Shown here in pieces: positions 14,132-25,059 of a stretch of DNA of 64,000 nt (positions are counted from its first letter, which is position 1; the number at the start of each line of letters is the position of its first letter). Location: contig JBAJFE010000042.1 of the NCBI GenBank assembly GCA_037903355.1, positions 1,872,001 through 1,936,000 on the forward strand, in the 5' to 3' direction. A program made the translations under genes and the position numbers. Under the pieces are notes generated by a model. That model was not told where the DNA came from. It did not search any database and worked only from the letters and a program-made list of their open reading frames with translations. The DNA comes from Trichuris trichiura (Eukaryota > Nematoda > Enoplea > Trichinellida > Trichuridae).

Positions 14132-14692
14132 ATGAAAAGGTTTCAGCGCAACTACTCTATGTTGACGGTGAAAGAAATTTCGCGAAGGAACTGCACCGCC
14201 GTCTCTTCGTCCGGCACCGTCTGCCGCAGTCACACCATGCCTCTACATTGGCTCTTTCGTGAACTCCTTCTTCGGCGTGTCAGCATATTTCCGCCGGTCT
14301 GGCTTGTCGTTGCCATACTTTCGCTTGATGTCGGCGTACTCATAACGCAGAATGAGCTTTACGTAATTCACCAAGGCGCAACGCAGACCAGACCGTTGAC
14401 CTTCGACGTTTTCGACGAATCACTAACCGAACCCAAACGTGCACCACTGCTACCCTACTGTGCACCCCGTGCCAGCAATCTATGCGCACCTGGTTCATTT
14501 GCTCACCTTCACTGTTTCGCACGGGTCGGTAACCGCATCAGTGACACTTCTCACCACTATTCCCTGCAGTGTTACGGAATTTGTCGGCAGCTAATCCGTC
14601 AGGCCAATAACTGCAACTCCTGCATGTGCCACTGCGGCTCCATAATGTTCCCGGTGCCAAATGGTCGGCATGTGTTCAGTTACCCACAGTAA
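14132..14692. other. GC-rich island with competing open frames
   Basis: This stretch of about 550 bp is clearly richer in G and C than its surroundings. On the plus strand it holds a 186-codon frame starting with ATG, with one hydrophobic segment (PPVWLVVAILSLDVGVLI). On the minus strand two shorter protein-like runs are seen: one ending AAVAHAGVAVIGLTD before a stop, and one containing NYVKLILRYEYADIKRKYGN and ending in a lysine-rich tail. None matches a family I can name with confidence. It may be a foreign insertion, a decayed gene on either strand, or an uncharacterised plus-strand gene. Confidence 0.3.
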
Positions 14693-15052
14693 GACGTCCC
14701 TCCTGTTGTTCCGCTAATAAAATTTCATTACGCAGTATCATCGCGTAATTATCCCTTGATATTGCAGCCTGCTCTCGCGGGGGGAACGAGCGTGAAAAGA
14801 TCCGGCAATTTCTTCTAAAAGTCCTCTATTGCACAAGTTGTATTTACATACTGCGTGCCTGTTTATATTATCAAGTCAGTCTGCTATTTGAAATCAAAGT
14901 GATTTTAATCATTAGTCATATATTATTAATAGTATTGCTAACATAATATCTGCTCATAACGAGAGCAGAGGTCTTCGTATCAAAATTTCATTTTTCTCAA
15001 CGAACCCATTCTTAATAGCCTAGAGCAGGGTTCCTCATAGGGCTCCTCCATC

Positions 15053-15090
15053 TCACTGACGACGGAACTAGAACGTTCCGAAAGCTTTGA
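15053..15090 (+). ncRNA. Hammerhead-ribozyme-like motif, family A copy 1
   Basis: CTGACGA is followed by a GGAAC/GTTCC hairpin, then GAAAGC, then TT. The three bases before the core (TCA) pair with the three after the predicted cleavage site (TGA). Roughly 60-80 bp downstream lies a block (TTCATCCACCCGTTGG) that recurs next to two other motif copies (24815-24929 minus, 40010-40115 plus). Confidence 0.55.
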
Positions 15091-16364
15091 AAAATAAAGT
15101 TGAGTGTATTGTTCCTGTACAATTTTCCTAATAATCGTTCATCCACCCGTTGGTAAAGCAATTGTTTCGTTTAAATTACAGATACCAACGCAGACAAGAA
15201 CGGGAAAAGCCTTAGAAGATCTAACAAACCATGAAACATCACCCCGTTACGAAGCATTCAGTTTTCAATAAACGTTAGACAAACAACGGGTTAAAAAAGT
15301 CCCGCTAAAAAACTTTAGAAGAAAAAACTGAAAAAACCCGTTACGAAGAAAAAGGATAGAGAAAAAAGAAGAGAAAGTATCTTTGTTACAAGGCACGCGC
15401 AATAATTCAAATGGCAAGACTATATATTTCTGCCAAGGACTTGGAAAACGAGGAAAAACGGGAACGGGTTTTCGAGCTTGTCAGGATAAATAACGTTCCC
15501 ATGCATTGATGCGCAGCATGTATTATTGAAAGGCTGCCGACCAACAGACATGGTGGTCGTGGAGCACAATGCCACTGCAGAGACCTCAGGTAAACTTTGG
15601 ACATCCAGTTTAAGAACAAAGAACGTCTCGCAATCAAAAAAAGAAAAGCCTATTACTTCAGAGATAGGTAAAAGGTCAGTGGTCAAAGATTGGCAACCGG
15701 TAGGCAGTAAACGTGTCAATGTTAACTGCATTGTTGTGATCTGATTTCGAATTCGACTAAAAGGAGGGAAAAAGCATAGCATACGCATCAATAGGACACA
15801 ACTAAGTCGGCTCCCGAAACCTTGAAAATACACTGATCATTAGTGGTCGTGAAAGTTGTCCGGTGCTCAAGGACCAGTTCATTTCACACTGATTGTAGCC
15901 AATAGTTTCAAACACTGGTGACTCGGGCTGTCCCTGACACCCGGTCGTGGCATGAGAGAAAGGAGGTAAAAACAGCAGGAGGGTGATTCATCAGAAATAT
16001 CAGCAGGGAAGGATATCCCAAGCGGTAGTGAAATCCAGAAGAAGACAGCGAGCAAAAGGCAGAAAAACTGTGCTTCAGACCACGGATTCTCAACCTTTGT
16101 CTGCTATTGTTCTGTTGGATACTGCAGTCGCCAGCTTGGATTTCGTCATCGCAGCGGCCCTGCGGACGAATAGGACTTCTACGGTGTACGAACAGGCGAA
16201 GCGTTGAGAAACTATACTCCATATCAAAGTAAATTTAAAGTCCCTGATAAATACAGGTTTTCCTGCTTTGTCAGCTAAGTGAACAAATCTGAACCAGACT
16301 GCCGCCAAGAACGTGCGCAATCAGACCTTTGTTCAAGGATCGGTTTAAAGAGTTCAAGGAAAGA

Positions 16365-17009
16365 CTATATACTTCCAGAGCGATGTAAACGCTGCGCTGC
16401 AACTAGAATTACAGAATCGTACGCAACTTCAAATGAGGTTGGGGTTGTGAAGTTGTCGCTGTTGGTGACTGCGTCGTTGTAGCCGAGATTGATCCTGCCT
16501 TGAACTATGTTATAGAAGCCGTCATCTGACGTTCTATCACTCATTTTGTCGTTGGTAGTATGTCTTCCGACGCAATTTAAATATAGTGCTGTGCAGAACG
16601 TTTTTAATTTAAAATGTAAGCTTGTGGCGAACTCGCTGCCGAATAAATCGTTCCCTTGCGTTTTCGAAAGGAATGCCGTTAGGCTAGCGCAAAATACAAA
16701 AGCCAGAGCAATTACTGCACTGCCGCAGGCAAAGGGTGCTCCATGAGTTCCTACGAAGCTCATCCATAATGCATCTCCAAAGTACAGTACAATAGAGCAA
16801 CAGAAACGTAAAAAACTAAGCTGCTTCTTGCGCACTGATGAGCTCTCATGCTTTCTTAAGCTTGCTGCACTAACACTTTCTAGCTTTATGCGGCAAGGTA
16901 ATAGCAGAAACGAGACGCTGGTGGCCAGAAGACGTAGATCCTGAAAGTTTTTTTCACTAAATATTTGCGGTCGAACAAAAAGTTCATTCCGTTTTGTTAA
17001 TGTAAGCAT
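16365..17009 (-). CDS. Unrecognised putative membrane protein ORF
   Basis: An uninterrupted frame of 214 codons starts at a genuine ATG (17009) and is the longest minus-strand frame in this AT-rich neighbourhood. Two clear hydrophobic segments lie around residues 69-88 and 92-117, with a weaker one near residues 28-40, followed by a hydrophilic C-terminal part rich in N, D and T. Just before the stop the sequence GGAA|GTATAT could serve as a splice donor, so the frame may be one exon of a larger gene. I do not recognise a family. Shorter plus-strand frames overlap it but are less protein-like. Confidence 0.45.
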   Translation of the reverse strand: MLTLTKRNELFVRPQIFSEKNFQDLRLLATSVSFLLLPCRIKLESVSAASLRKHESSSVRKKQLSFLRFCCSIVLYFGDALWMSFVGTHGAPFACGSAVIALAFVFCASLTAFLSKTQGNDLFGSEFATSLHFKLKTFCTALYLNCVGRHTTNDKMSDRTSDDGFYNIVQGRINLGYNDAVTNSDNFTTPTSFEVAYDSVILVAAQRLHRSGSI

Positions 17010-18109
17010 ATACGACCATTCTACAAATTATGTCTTAGGTGTCCAAATCAACCATTTTTCAATGATAGGTAGGTTAATTTGAGTACGGTAGAGAAAACAC
17101 TTGCTTATCTTTCTTAAAGTGTTACCGTTGTTGATGTTGGCTAGTCTGTTTCGCAAATGCGGTGCTGTGTCAACAGGTTTACAACTAAGTGCTACCGGCG
17201 AGCTCAAGGTCGCATGGCATCATTGAACCGTCGTTTTAAGCGCCTGCATGCGCAAGCAGAGCATCAGCAGTGAGCAAAGCAGCCAGTTTCATCAATGCAG
17301 ACTTTAAAGACGTTAGCTGCAAGCGTGATAGCTTTTTGCTATTTGATACCTTAGCGCTTGGCCAAGACGTATGTTCACATTGGTAATGATGATATCTAAA
17401 TCCCTAAGGAGAACAGTACTCTGAATGCAACACGGAAGCAAGCTAGAACACAAGAAATCATGGAACTCGCAGAAAAATGCGTAAAAGTTATGTGCTCAGA
17501 GCACATGGTGAGGTGATCGACGATATTAGTAGCGGAAGAATATGATTTTCTGCATCGCCCATTTTGATAGGCAAATGAATTATCTCTTCAAGCTGCCTTG
17601 CAAGATCGTTCTGCTGTTGAAGTTAGTCGTTCCAAGTGGGCAGCAGTATTGTCCAAGATCATAATGAACTTTTTGAACACGATATGTCGAGGACACCTTT
17701 TTTCTGCTTTCCCGGAAGCTCCTGTGCTCAACAAAAATGGCGACTGGACGTCTCATCCAATCGGTCAACATATTTTTAATGAAGATGTAGGATGCATGTC
17801 ACTTCATAGGAAGTGTTGTGGTAGTGTGCGCTAATGGGAAAGCTTCCGGTGCTACTTGCTTTGCCGTCTACCATTTGCATCAAGATATTTTTACGAAGAT
17901 ATGAGCATCACGGAGTAACAGCTGTGAGTGAAAAACCTTTGGCACAACCTGCAGTACCTCGTGCTAAATAAATTAAGATATTAATACAGCTGTGAATTGC
18001 GCTGCTTACTCTGCTCCGTATACGAGTGAAAATATGTTCATAAAGATATGAAGGGCAGAGAGCAAAACAACTTCAGTCACAAATATATATAAATATTTAC
18101 AACTTTAGA

Positions 18110-18147
18110 CCGCTGATGACGGGTCTCGAATGACCCGAAAGCTCCGG
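18110..18147 (+). ncRNA. Hammerhead-ribozyme-like motif, family B copy 1
   Basis: CTGATGA is followed by a GGGTC/GACCC hairpin, GAAAGC and TC. The flanking CCG and CGG can pair as stem I. The downstream 100 bp (AACGGGA...CCGTAATAAAGTTTT...GGTCCCGTAC) matches the reverse complement of about 60220-60310, which lies next to another motif copy. Confidence 0.6.
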
Positions 18148-18476
18148 AGTCTCTTATATACATAAACGGGAACCGATCCGTAATAAAGTTTTCTTATTAT
18201 GAAAATATATGGTCCCGTACCAAGACACCACGTTTTCAAAGCCTTAACGATACTGCCAAAATTGGAGACCGGCAACTGGTGAAGCTGTCTTCACGTCAGC
18301 ATGGGAATGCATTGGTCATTTACAGATTGGCGGTGCCGTCCCAGAAAGTCCGCAACCGATATGTGAAAGATGGAATCAAATTGTTGTGAAGAGATGGTTT
18401 TTTTCTTTTTTCTGAGTACTTGCTGATTAGCTGACCAACCTGGTGCCGAACTCGGTTTTATTTTTTATTTTTATAA

Positions 18477-18515
18477 CCACTGATGACGGGCATCGGTTTT
18501 GCCCGAAAGCTCTGG
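18477..18515 (+). ncRNA. Hammerhead-ribozyme-like motif, family B copy 2
   Basis: CTGATGA, a GGGCA/TGCCC hairpin, GAAAGC and TC are present. Stem I is CCA paired with TGG, which is a compensatory change relative to the CCG/CGG pair of the copy 360 bp upstream. Stem II also changes on both sides (GGGTC/GACCC to GGGCA/TGCCC). Confidence 0.6.
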
Positions 18516-19932
18516 TTTTTTAATAAAGCTTTTTAAAGAACGGGGTCATTACCGTGAATGCTGGTTGTGTGAAGAGATGGTTTATACAAATTCTGAGCAT
18601 CTCAAGCGTCCATCATACGAGTATTTGATCGCCTCGCAGCAACAGAACGATATGTTAGCGCCTCAGCAAAGAAAAGAGCCTTCAAATCCGCCGAAATCTG
18701 CTGTATTCCACTCGCTGTTGATGAATGCTGAGGGCGGGATGAGACTTGCCCGATAGCTTCTTTGGTTCTTGTTTTGCAACAAATAGAAGCGAGTTTCTGC
18801 CATGCCGCGTTATGAGAACGTTCGCAACCAGTCATTCAGATAGAGCGTTCTGTAGTGTAAAGAAGTACCTTTTATTAACAGCTTTCGATGAGACTGTTCA
18901 GCTTGACCATGATGATATTTCCAAAAATAAATGCTTATTCTTCCAACTCAATAGTTTTCTTGAAGAGACTTGCGGCGGCGTTCACTTCAGGAAAAGCGCT
19001 CCTCGGATAAACTGTAAACGCCTTGTTGACTTTGTTAGCTTTCTTGACTATTAGTCGTTCAACATTTCCGCTTTATCAATTGATAAACATGTTTAGTCTT
19101 CTGTTAAAAGCGTAAGACTATTCTCGCAATCTGTTTCATGTTCGAGAAACAGCCTTTTTACAATTTCATTCTGTCTGCTTTTTGTTTGCACATTTAAACC
19201 CGGCAGAAACAGCCTTTAACTGTTGCATTCTTTTCAAACATGAAAGAGAACACGTAGAAACCAAAAGTTTTGTCGAACAATATGCTGAAGGAATCGTGCC
19301 AGCGAGAATATTCTATATGAGACGTAATCGAGCATGAAAGGCTGACTTAATCATCGAAACTTAGACTTAGCTTAACGACATAGCCGCATACGGCAAACCT
19401 GAATTATCTTGTGCCAAGAAGGTAGATGATCGACAAGACCTAGCGTACAAATGAACGTTACCTTATGACTGACTCATTGCTGAATCTCTTTCATTGTATA
19501 AGAAAGCTATCGGAAAATGTAGCAGCAGACAGAATAATGTTTGACGGGTACTGAAAAACGCACTTTTACTTAGGAAGGTAATATTGCTGCTGAAGCCAGA
19601 ATTGGCCCTCTTGACATAACAAAAAGTGCGATGTAGAAACGAAAATGTCGTCACTTCATGTTTGTTACCGAATTTTCAACATTATTCCGCCATCTGCCGA
19701 ATGACAACACCGATGCAATGCACTGACTCCCCTCATCTTGACTCAGCTGGAAAGTAACCAAAACTTTATAGTCGCCAAACATGCACACTCCTACAAACAT
19801 ATTAGCAAAAACTATTCAGATCTGTTCAACCTGCTAGTTTGAAAACAATGTTACAGTTAAACAACGGATTATCTGCAAAATAAACAACGAGTGGGCCGAA
19901 AACTCAAAAATATGCTATACTGGAACAACGAT

Positions 19933-22900
19933 TTAAATTTCCTTAGGTCCTTCCGAACTTTCGTCCGTGTCCGCAGCTTGAGATATCTCTTGAACCGCTG
20001 TACTTTCTTCCTCATTCTTCTGATCGCCATGACCGACGGACAACGCTGCGTTCAATGAAACATCAGTACCCAAAACGGATGGATCTTTTTGTCCAGACTC
20101 AACTTCACCGTTCACATCAAGCTCAACGACTCCATGCTTTTCGTTCATTGGGTGAGCAAAGTCATTTTTCATTCGCTGACGACTAGTAGTCCCATCTTCC
20201 GACGAAGTAGATACACCAGGCAGAACAACTTCACTCGCATTTTGCCCGCTTGAGCTCAAACCATATAAGTATCCTGCGTACCGTTCGGGATCAATATTTC
20301 CATCGAAGCATAGCTTAAAGGAAACGAAAACCGATGACTCAACAACTGGTGAATGTCAAACGAACCTCCTTCATCCGAAAGAAAGTAGCGCCGGTTAGTA
20401 AGCTATCACTACCTGCTTGATGCTGAGGTCCGATACGTTCTACCTGAAATGATCCCTGAACTTTTACGCAAAGCAATAGTTCAATGAAATACAAAGCGCA
20501 ACATAAATGCTCACAAGCAGAGTTAGCGGATAGGTACCTACTTTTATCCGTCGCAGAGAGAACCTCTCCGATTATGCGATGAGGACGGGTTACGACCGAA
20601 GCAGAAAGCCGCGGAGAAACAATAAAAGAATTTTTGATTACAAAATAGTGAGATCTGACCGTAAAATAAATAAGTATATATGAATAAAATTCAACGCAAG
20701 ATTTAAAAAACTACAAAACTTATCTATTAGTACTCCAACGGCAACGAGTGCATACACGCCAAAATACATTGAAAACATGGGTAGTCTTTTCGACGATACT
20801 ATTCCAGCTTTAACTAAGAAAGAACTCAATGTTCGCTACGCGCCAAATCTCATTAAAGATAGGTTAGGAAATTACCCCCATATAGGGAACGTTCTTTACC
20901 GGAACTCGTAATACCGTATTTTCCACCAAAAAAGTGTTTCACGCCTTCGGATTTCTCCGATGACGGAGTACAACAAATGTGACACCGGTTAAAGGGATAA
21001 AAACGTGTTGAGTGTCACAAGGAGAAAGTAATGTGCGCTCCGGGACAAAACGTCGTGTTCTCATTCCTAGCAATCTTTCGATAGTGCGAACCTTCATAAC
21101 ATGTTGTTGCTGTTGTTGTAGGATAAAGGGTTTACTGCTCTGCTGGTATGCACGACTATTTCTAGAAGATTTCAGAACACTTCATCTTGCTTCGTCAGCA
21201 AAAAAACCGGAGAGTTTATGCCTTGACTACCTTCGCTGACGACGTAACTATAAATATTTCGAACGCTTCAAAACCCTTCTTTGTGCATAACAACGGGGCA
21301 ATAAATTGTTTACTAGACTCTCAACACTCATGTTTTAAAAATACACAAGTAAATATGAACAAATCTACGTTCATTTTTAACTCGTCCTTAATTCAAGATA
21401 GTTTATATGATTGCCACTCCCGCCAGTGGGTAGGTAATGATAAAGGATGTGCATGTTCTACCGAACGCATGTCAAAGGGTACAGTATGAGGATACGAACG
21501 GAAAGGCCACTTAATGAGAACTGGAAGTTGAGTTTAAGTGCGCATCTTGTCGATCTGGCTAGTCATTGTTTTAGAACAATAAAAACTATAATTGAAAGTA
21601 TGTTGGCTCGTTACGGTATAGCAGTCCGCTACAATACATCACAAAATGCAAACAGGAAAGCTCAATCCCCACAGTACTACAACGCAGGTTAGTTTTAGAA
21701 TCATACCATTAGGGAAAACTTTTTCACACACTGGAACAAAGCTAGAAATAATAAGGACGAAAATCCCAAACTTACGTATGATAACATAAATGGTATCTCA
21801 TAATGAAAACATTTAGTACGATATGTTCAAGCTGAATTCTATCGCTATTTTTGTAGCGAACTACACAGCTGTTCAGCACATCTTTCTACAGCTACAAAAA
21901 GGTATAATGGAATTCCATTTCTTTAACTAAGAAATAAAAGAATATATCAACGAACTAACGCACACGTTATTATTCATAAATCGCAAAATATTATTACTTA
22001 TTATTTGATCACAATGCTTAATGAAATTTAAGCTTCGATTGCTGGTAATGTGCTATTGAAAACCGGATGAATTTTTTTGTCAGAAAAGCAACTCCGTCAA
22101 TTACCTGCAGGATGTCTGCTATCTCCTGGAGCCCACCTCGCAAGTTTTTTGTTGCGTTCATAAGATGTTTCACATCGTACACAACCGGGAAATACAGCTT
22201 CAACGTTTCAAAGAAACCGCTTTCGGTCTCCGGCAACATCAGGCCAGACAAAATCTTTATCATGTAACCAAAATCGTAACCGCTGAAGACAAACAGTACA
22301 AACTGAAGCCTACATGTGCGTCGTGAAAGTTGTACCTATGAAACGACAGCCATAAAACATTGTCCATCAGAACGAGACCAGACGTCAACAAAAGTTCAGC
22401 GAACTTAAACGTACTAATTCCATCGCGCTGTAAACGGTCGAAGTCGATTCCAGACTTTTGAAGAAGCTGAATCGAATCGTGAGCATACATATCTTCACTA
22501 AAAACAATCTTCCGTGACGATAAAACAATACGACGTGACTCACGCTAAATTGAAACTGAAATTGAACTGCCATGTACTGATACCGGGAGGACGCCGGCCA
22601 TCGTGAGTGAAAAAACTGAATCCTACTTGAATTAATTTAAGGAGGTGGACGTTGCATCGCATCAGCTGATACTGATAGTCAGCTGTGCTGCGAAAATCTC
22701 CAATTGGTCGGGCGACAATGCCGGGAAATTCAGTGTCCTAAAAAACCGTATAATGAGCGTGGAGGTAAAAGGACAACACATCGGGCAGGTAGCGCTTTAC
22801 CATGGCAATTACTGGGTAATTCTCTACGACATACGACATGCAGTCGATTTCATCACGCAGGTTGCTTTTCCATACATCACGAATACCCATATCCTCATAG

Positions 22901-23022
22901 CTCCGACCCACAGAACTAGACGGTGCCTGGCAGCGGCGCTGCACAGGAACACTAACCGCACCCGTTACCGCTTGTCTTAGGTGGCTTTGCGACTGGCCCT
23001 GACCACCCGGAACACCGGACAT
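19933..23022 (-). CDS. CNOT7: CCR4-NOT deadenylase catalytic subunit (CAF1/CNOT7)
   Basis: The protein is a DEDD-family 3'-5' exoribonuclease that removes poly(A) tails within the CCR4-NOT complex. Six exons join in phase: 23022-22801, 22737-22544, 22497-22336, 22282-22105, 20443-20366 and 20313-19933, giving 404 residues. All four catalytic acids are present: D75 and E77 in DTEFPG, D196 in SGYDFGY and D265 in HQAGSD. Other family hallmarks are IRDVW, EDMYAHDS, FAELLLTSG, KNLRGGLQEIAD and the terminal YAGYLYGL. Introns are 46-63 bp except one of 1661 bp. Compared with the usual length of about 285-300 residues, this copy has an N-terminal extension of about 50 residues and an acidic, low-complexity C-terminal tail of about 107 residues (298-404) that ends in EGPKEI. 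The conserved body makes the call certain; the function of the tail is unknown. Confidence 0.97.
20444..22104. other. Large intron of the CNOT7 gene
   Basis: This 1661-bp intron separates exons 4 and 5 on the minus strand and is about thirty times longer than the other introns. It contains short plus-strand frames without recognisable domains. A degenerate core-like string near 21235 (CTGACGACG...TTTCGAA) resembles the hammerhead-like repeats but lacks a pairing stem I, suggesting an old insertion at most. Confidence 0.6.
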
Positions 23023-24524
23023 TGAGAGTAGTAGGAACAGGAAGGCGAACTCTTTTTAGAATGTTAATCAAAATACCGCGAAAAGACTATGAACACACTG
23101 ACGTACACCATCGAAGCGGTCAATATTAGTTGGTATGCTGTAGGTATTTAGGTTAGTATGCTTATACAATGCGTATCGTCTTCGAAGACAATTTCTTCCG
23201 CGGCCTCTGTTTGAACCAAGTTGCTTACAAATGCTGTTACAATAAGAGATAAACTATTGTGTTTAACAGGCTTTTTTTTATATCTACGAGTCCGGCATCG
23301 GAACTTATTCGTGCATGACTTTTTATTATCATTATCTTGGCCAGTTTCAATAAAGCTACACAGTAGAAGTCCATGCATATAGTTTACAGGCAGTCTAAAT
23401 TATCGCTCGTAGCCTTTATGCGCTTTGAAACGAAAATCGAATGTCGGCAAGAGTAGCTTTGTGCAATTAGATAAATTTTGGCACCGAATTAAAAATAATT
23501 TTTTTTATCGCTTACTCCTCAGATTGAACATGCACGTTGGAGCGTACTGCTTGAACTGCCTCACTTGGTTTGCAGCACTAAGGCTTAACGCATGCAATCG
23601 TCCGTACTAACCGAATCTGATGCTCAGCGTACGAAGGTCGCCTTTGGATCACTTCGTTTATGTTTAAGCCAGCGGGCGTTATACTCGCCACGGAAATGCA
23701 ACGCATACCAATGAAGGTCAGTGGAAATGCTGCGCTGTGAAAACGAAACCAGTGTCGAAAGGGAGTCCACACGAAACGGACCGGCGAAACACGATCTGCC
23801 TGAAGGTAAACTTAATGGAAGTCGCCCGATGGCAGCAGTCACGCAGGAAACAGGGCTTGTTAATGCCGATTAGGTTTTGCGACAAACTCGTGGTGCTCCT
23901 GCACGTTCACTTTCTTCTTTAGCTTTCGCTGGGAACCCTGGAGACGATAAACTTCGACTCTGCTCTAACTTTAGCTATTGACCATATTGGTCAGGATACC
24001 ATACTTGCATTGTTTTATCCCACTGCTATGCTTACCTGTTTACAACCAATACAATAACAGTTTTCGGCAGAAATTGGTTGTTAGGTAGCAGACGTAACTT
24101 CGCAAGACTCGATCGAGGTTCCCATAGCCCCATTCTTTCTTAGTACAATGTCGCGAAACGCTCGTGGGCAAAAGGACTTTACTCGGGATCAGCGCAACGA
24201 AAACTGAGCAAAGTCCCGTTAGTTAATTGCTGCCTGCGCGAAATATGTTTTTTACCTCTCGCGTCGTGACCCGGGTGTCAACAAGTGTTGGCTGACTTTA
24301 TCTCCAACATTAGATAAGCAGGCGAATTCGCACGCGCGGGGTGAAGCAGTAATAATATGGAAATTACTGTCCGTGACGCGTTAAACCAATATAGCCGGAT
24401 GGCACGGCTTAGTTGATGGTTTATCACTGGAAACAATTCGCCGGGAAAATAGAATGTGATTGATAAAGGGATCGTATGTGCCTCCTGCAAGCAGACGTGA
24501 AGCAGTCTCGGTCATATCTTTCGC
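23023..24524. other. Intergenic upstream of CNOT7
   Basis: No gene is supported. The frame at 23148-23378 (-) could be an upstream exon but has no recognisable domain. Confidence 0.4.
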
Positions 24525-24745
24525 AGAGCGCATCCAGTTCATCATTAGTTGACAAACCTATGTAAAAAGGGTGTCCTTGTCAGAAATGGTGCCTAATTAC
24601 GCGCATTCGGAATCATTGGTCTGGTCCTTTAGTGACTCACAAGCGGCTATACGACTCTCTCGTTTTCGTTTCGCTGTTGCGCGGACGTTCGTTTTTTCCT
24701 CACCGCGCTTTCGTTTACTTTCGTCTGTTTTCGCTCTTCAGTAAA
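24525..24745 (-). repeat. Left copy of inverted repeat flanking gypsy debris
   Basis: The reverse complement of this segment closely matches 26070-26280 over about 210 bp, sharing blocks such as GAGCGAAAACAGACGAAAG and CGCTTGTGAGTCACTAAAGG. The two copies enclose about 1.3 kb. Confidence 0.85.
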
Positions 24746-24884
24746 TTACTGTACTCTTCGATGTTTCATAGTTGATCTTCTGATTCACGGGTTTGGCCTG
24801 TTGGATGTATCTGTAAGTAAACTTCAAAGTGCCCTACCAACGAATGGATGAGCAAATTGTAAGAGAAAATATAGAACAATGTGA

Positions 24885-24929
24885 ATACCGTACGTTTCGG
24901 AACTGCTCTTGTTCCGTCGTCAGCAGTAT
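24885..24929 (-). ncRNA. Hammerhead-ribozyme-like motif, family A copy 2
   Basis: Read on the minus strand: CTGACGA, a GGAAC/GTTCC hairpin, GAAACG and TA. Stem I can form six pairs (ATACTG with CGGTAT), the longest of all copies. Further along the minus strand is the CATCCATTCGTTGGTAGGGC block shared with the copies at 15.1 and 40.1 kb. Confidence 0.6.
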
Positions 24930-24960
24930 GAGGAAGGAACGGCCGTACATCAATTTAAGA

Positions 24961-24999
24961 CCGCTGATGACGGGTCGCGTTTGGACCCGAAAGCTACGG
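24961..24999 (+). ncRNA. Hammerhead-ribozyme-like motif, family B copy 3
   Basis: CTGATGA, a GGGTC/GACCC hairpin, GAAAGC and TA, with CCG/CGG as stem I. It lies head to head with the minus-strand motif ending 32 bp upstream. The downstream AAAAGTTTTTCAACGGGAC block matches the sequence after the motif in the Penelope-like terminal repeat at 44.9 kb. Confidence 0.6.
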
Positions 25000-25059
25000 A
25001 GAATTTAGTAATAAAAGTTTTTCAACGGGACTCAAAATCCGTATAAAAAAGACGCAACC

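Larger units (their letters stand above)
17010..19932. other. Intergenic with retroelement-end repeats
   Basis: No supported gene lies here. The only structured elements seen are the two hammerhead-like motifs listed separately at 18110 and 18477. Confidence 0.5.

Noticed and set aside
15407..15833. 137-codon minus frame and overlapping frames
   Set aside because: No domain is visible; the plus strand loosely recalls Penelope words (ERVFELVRINNVP) but too briefly to call.
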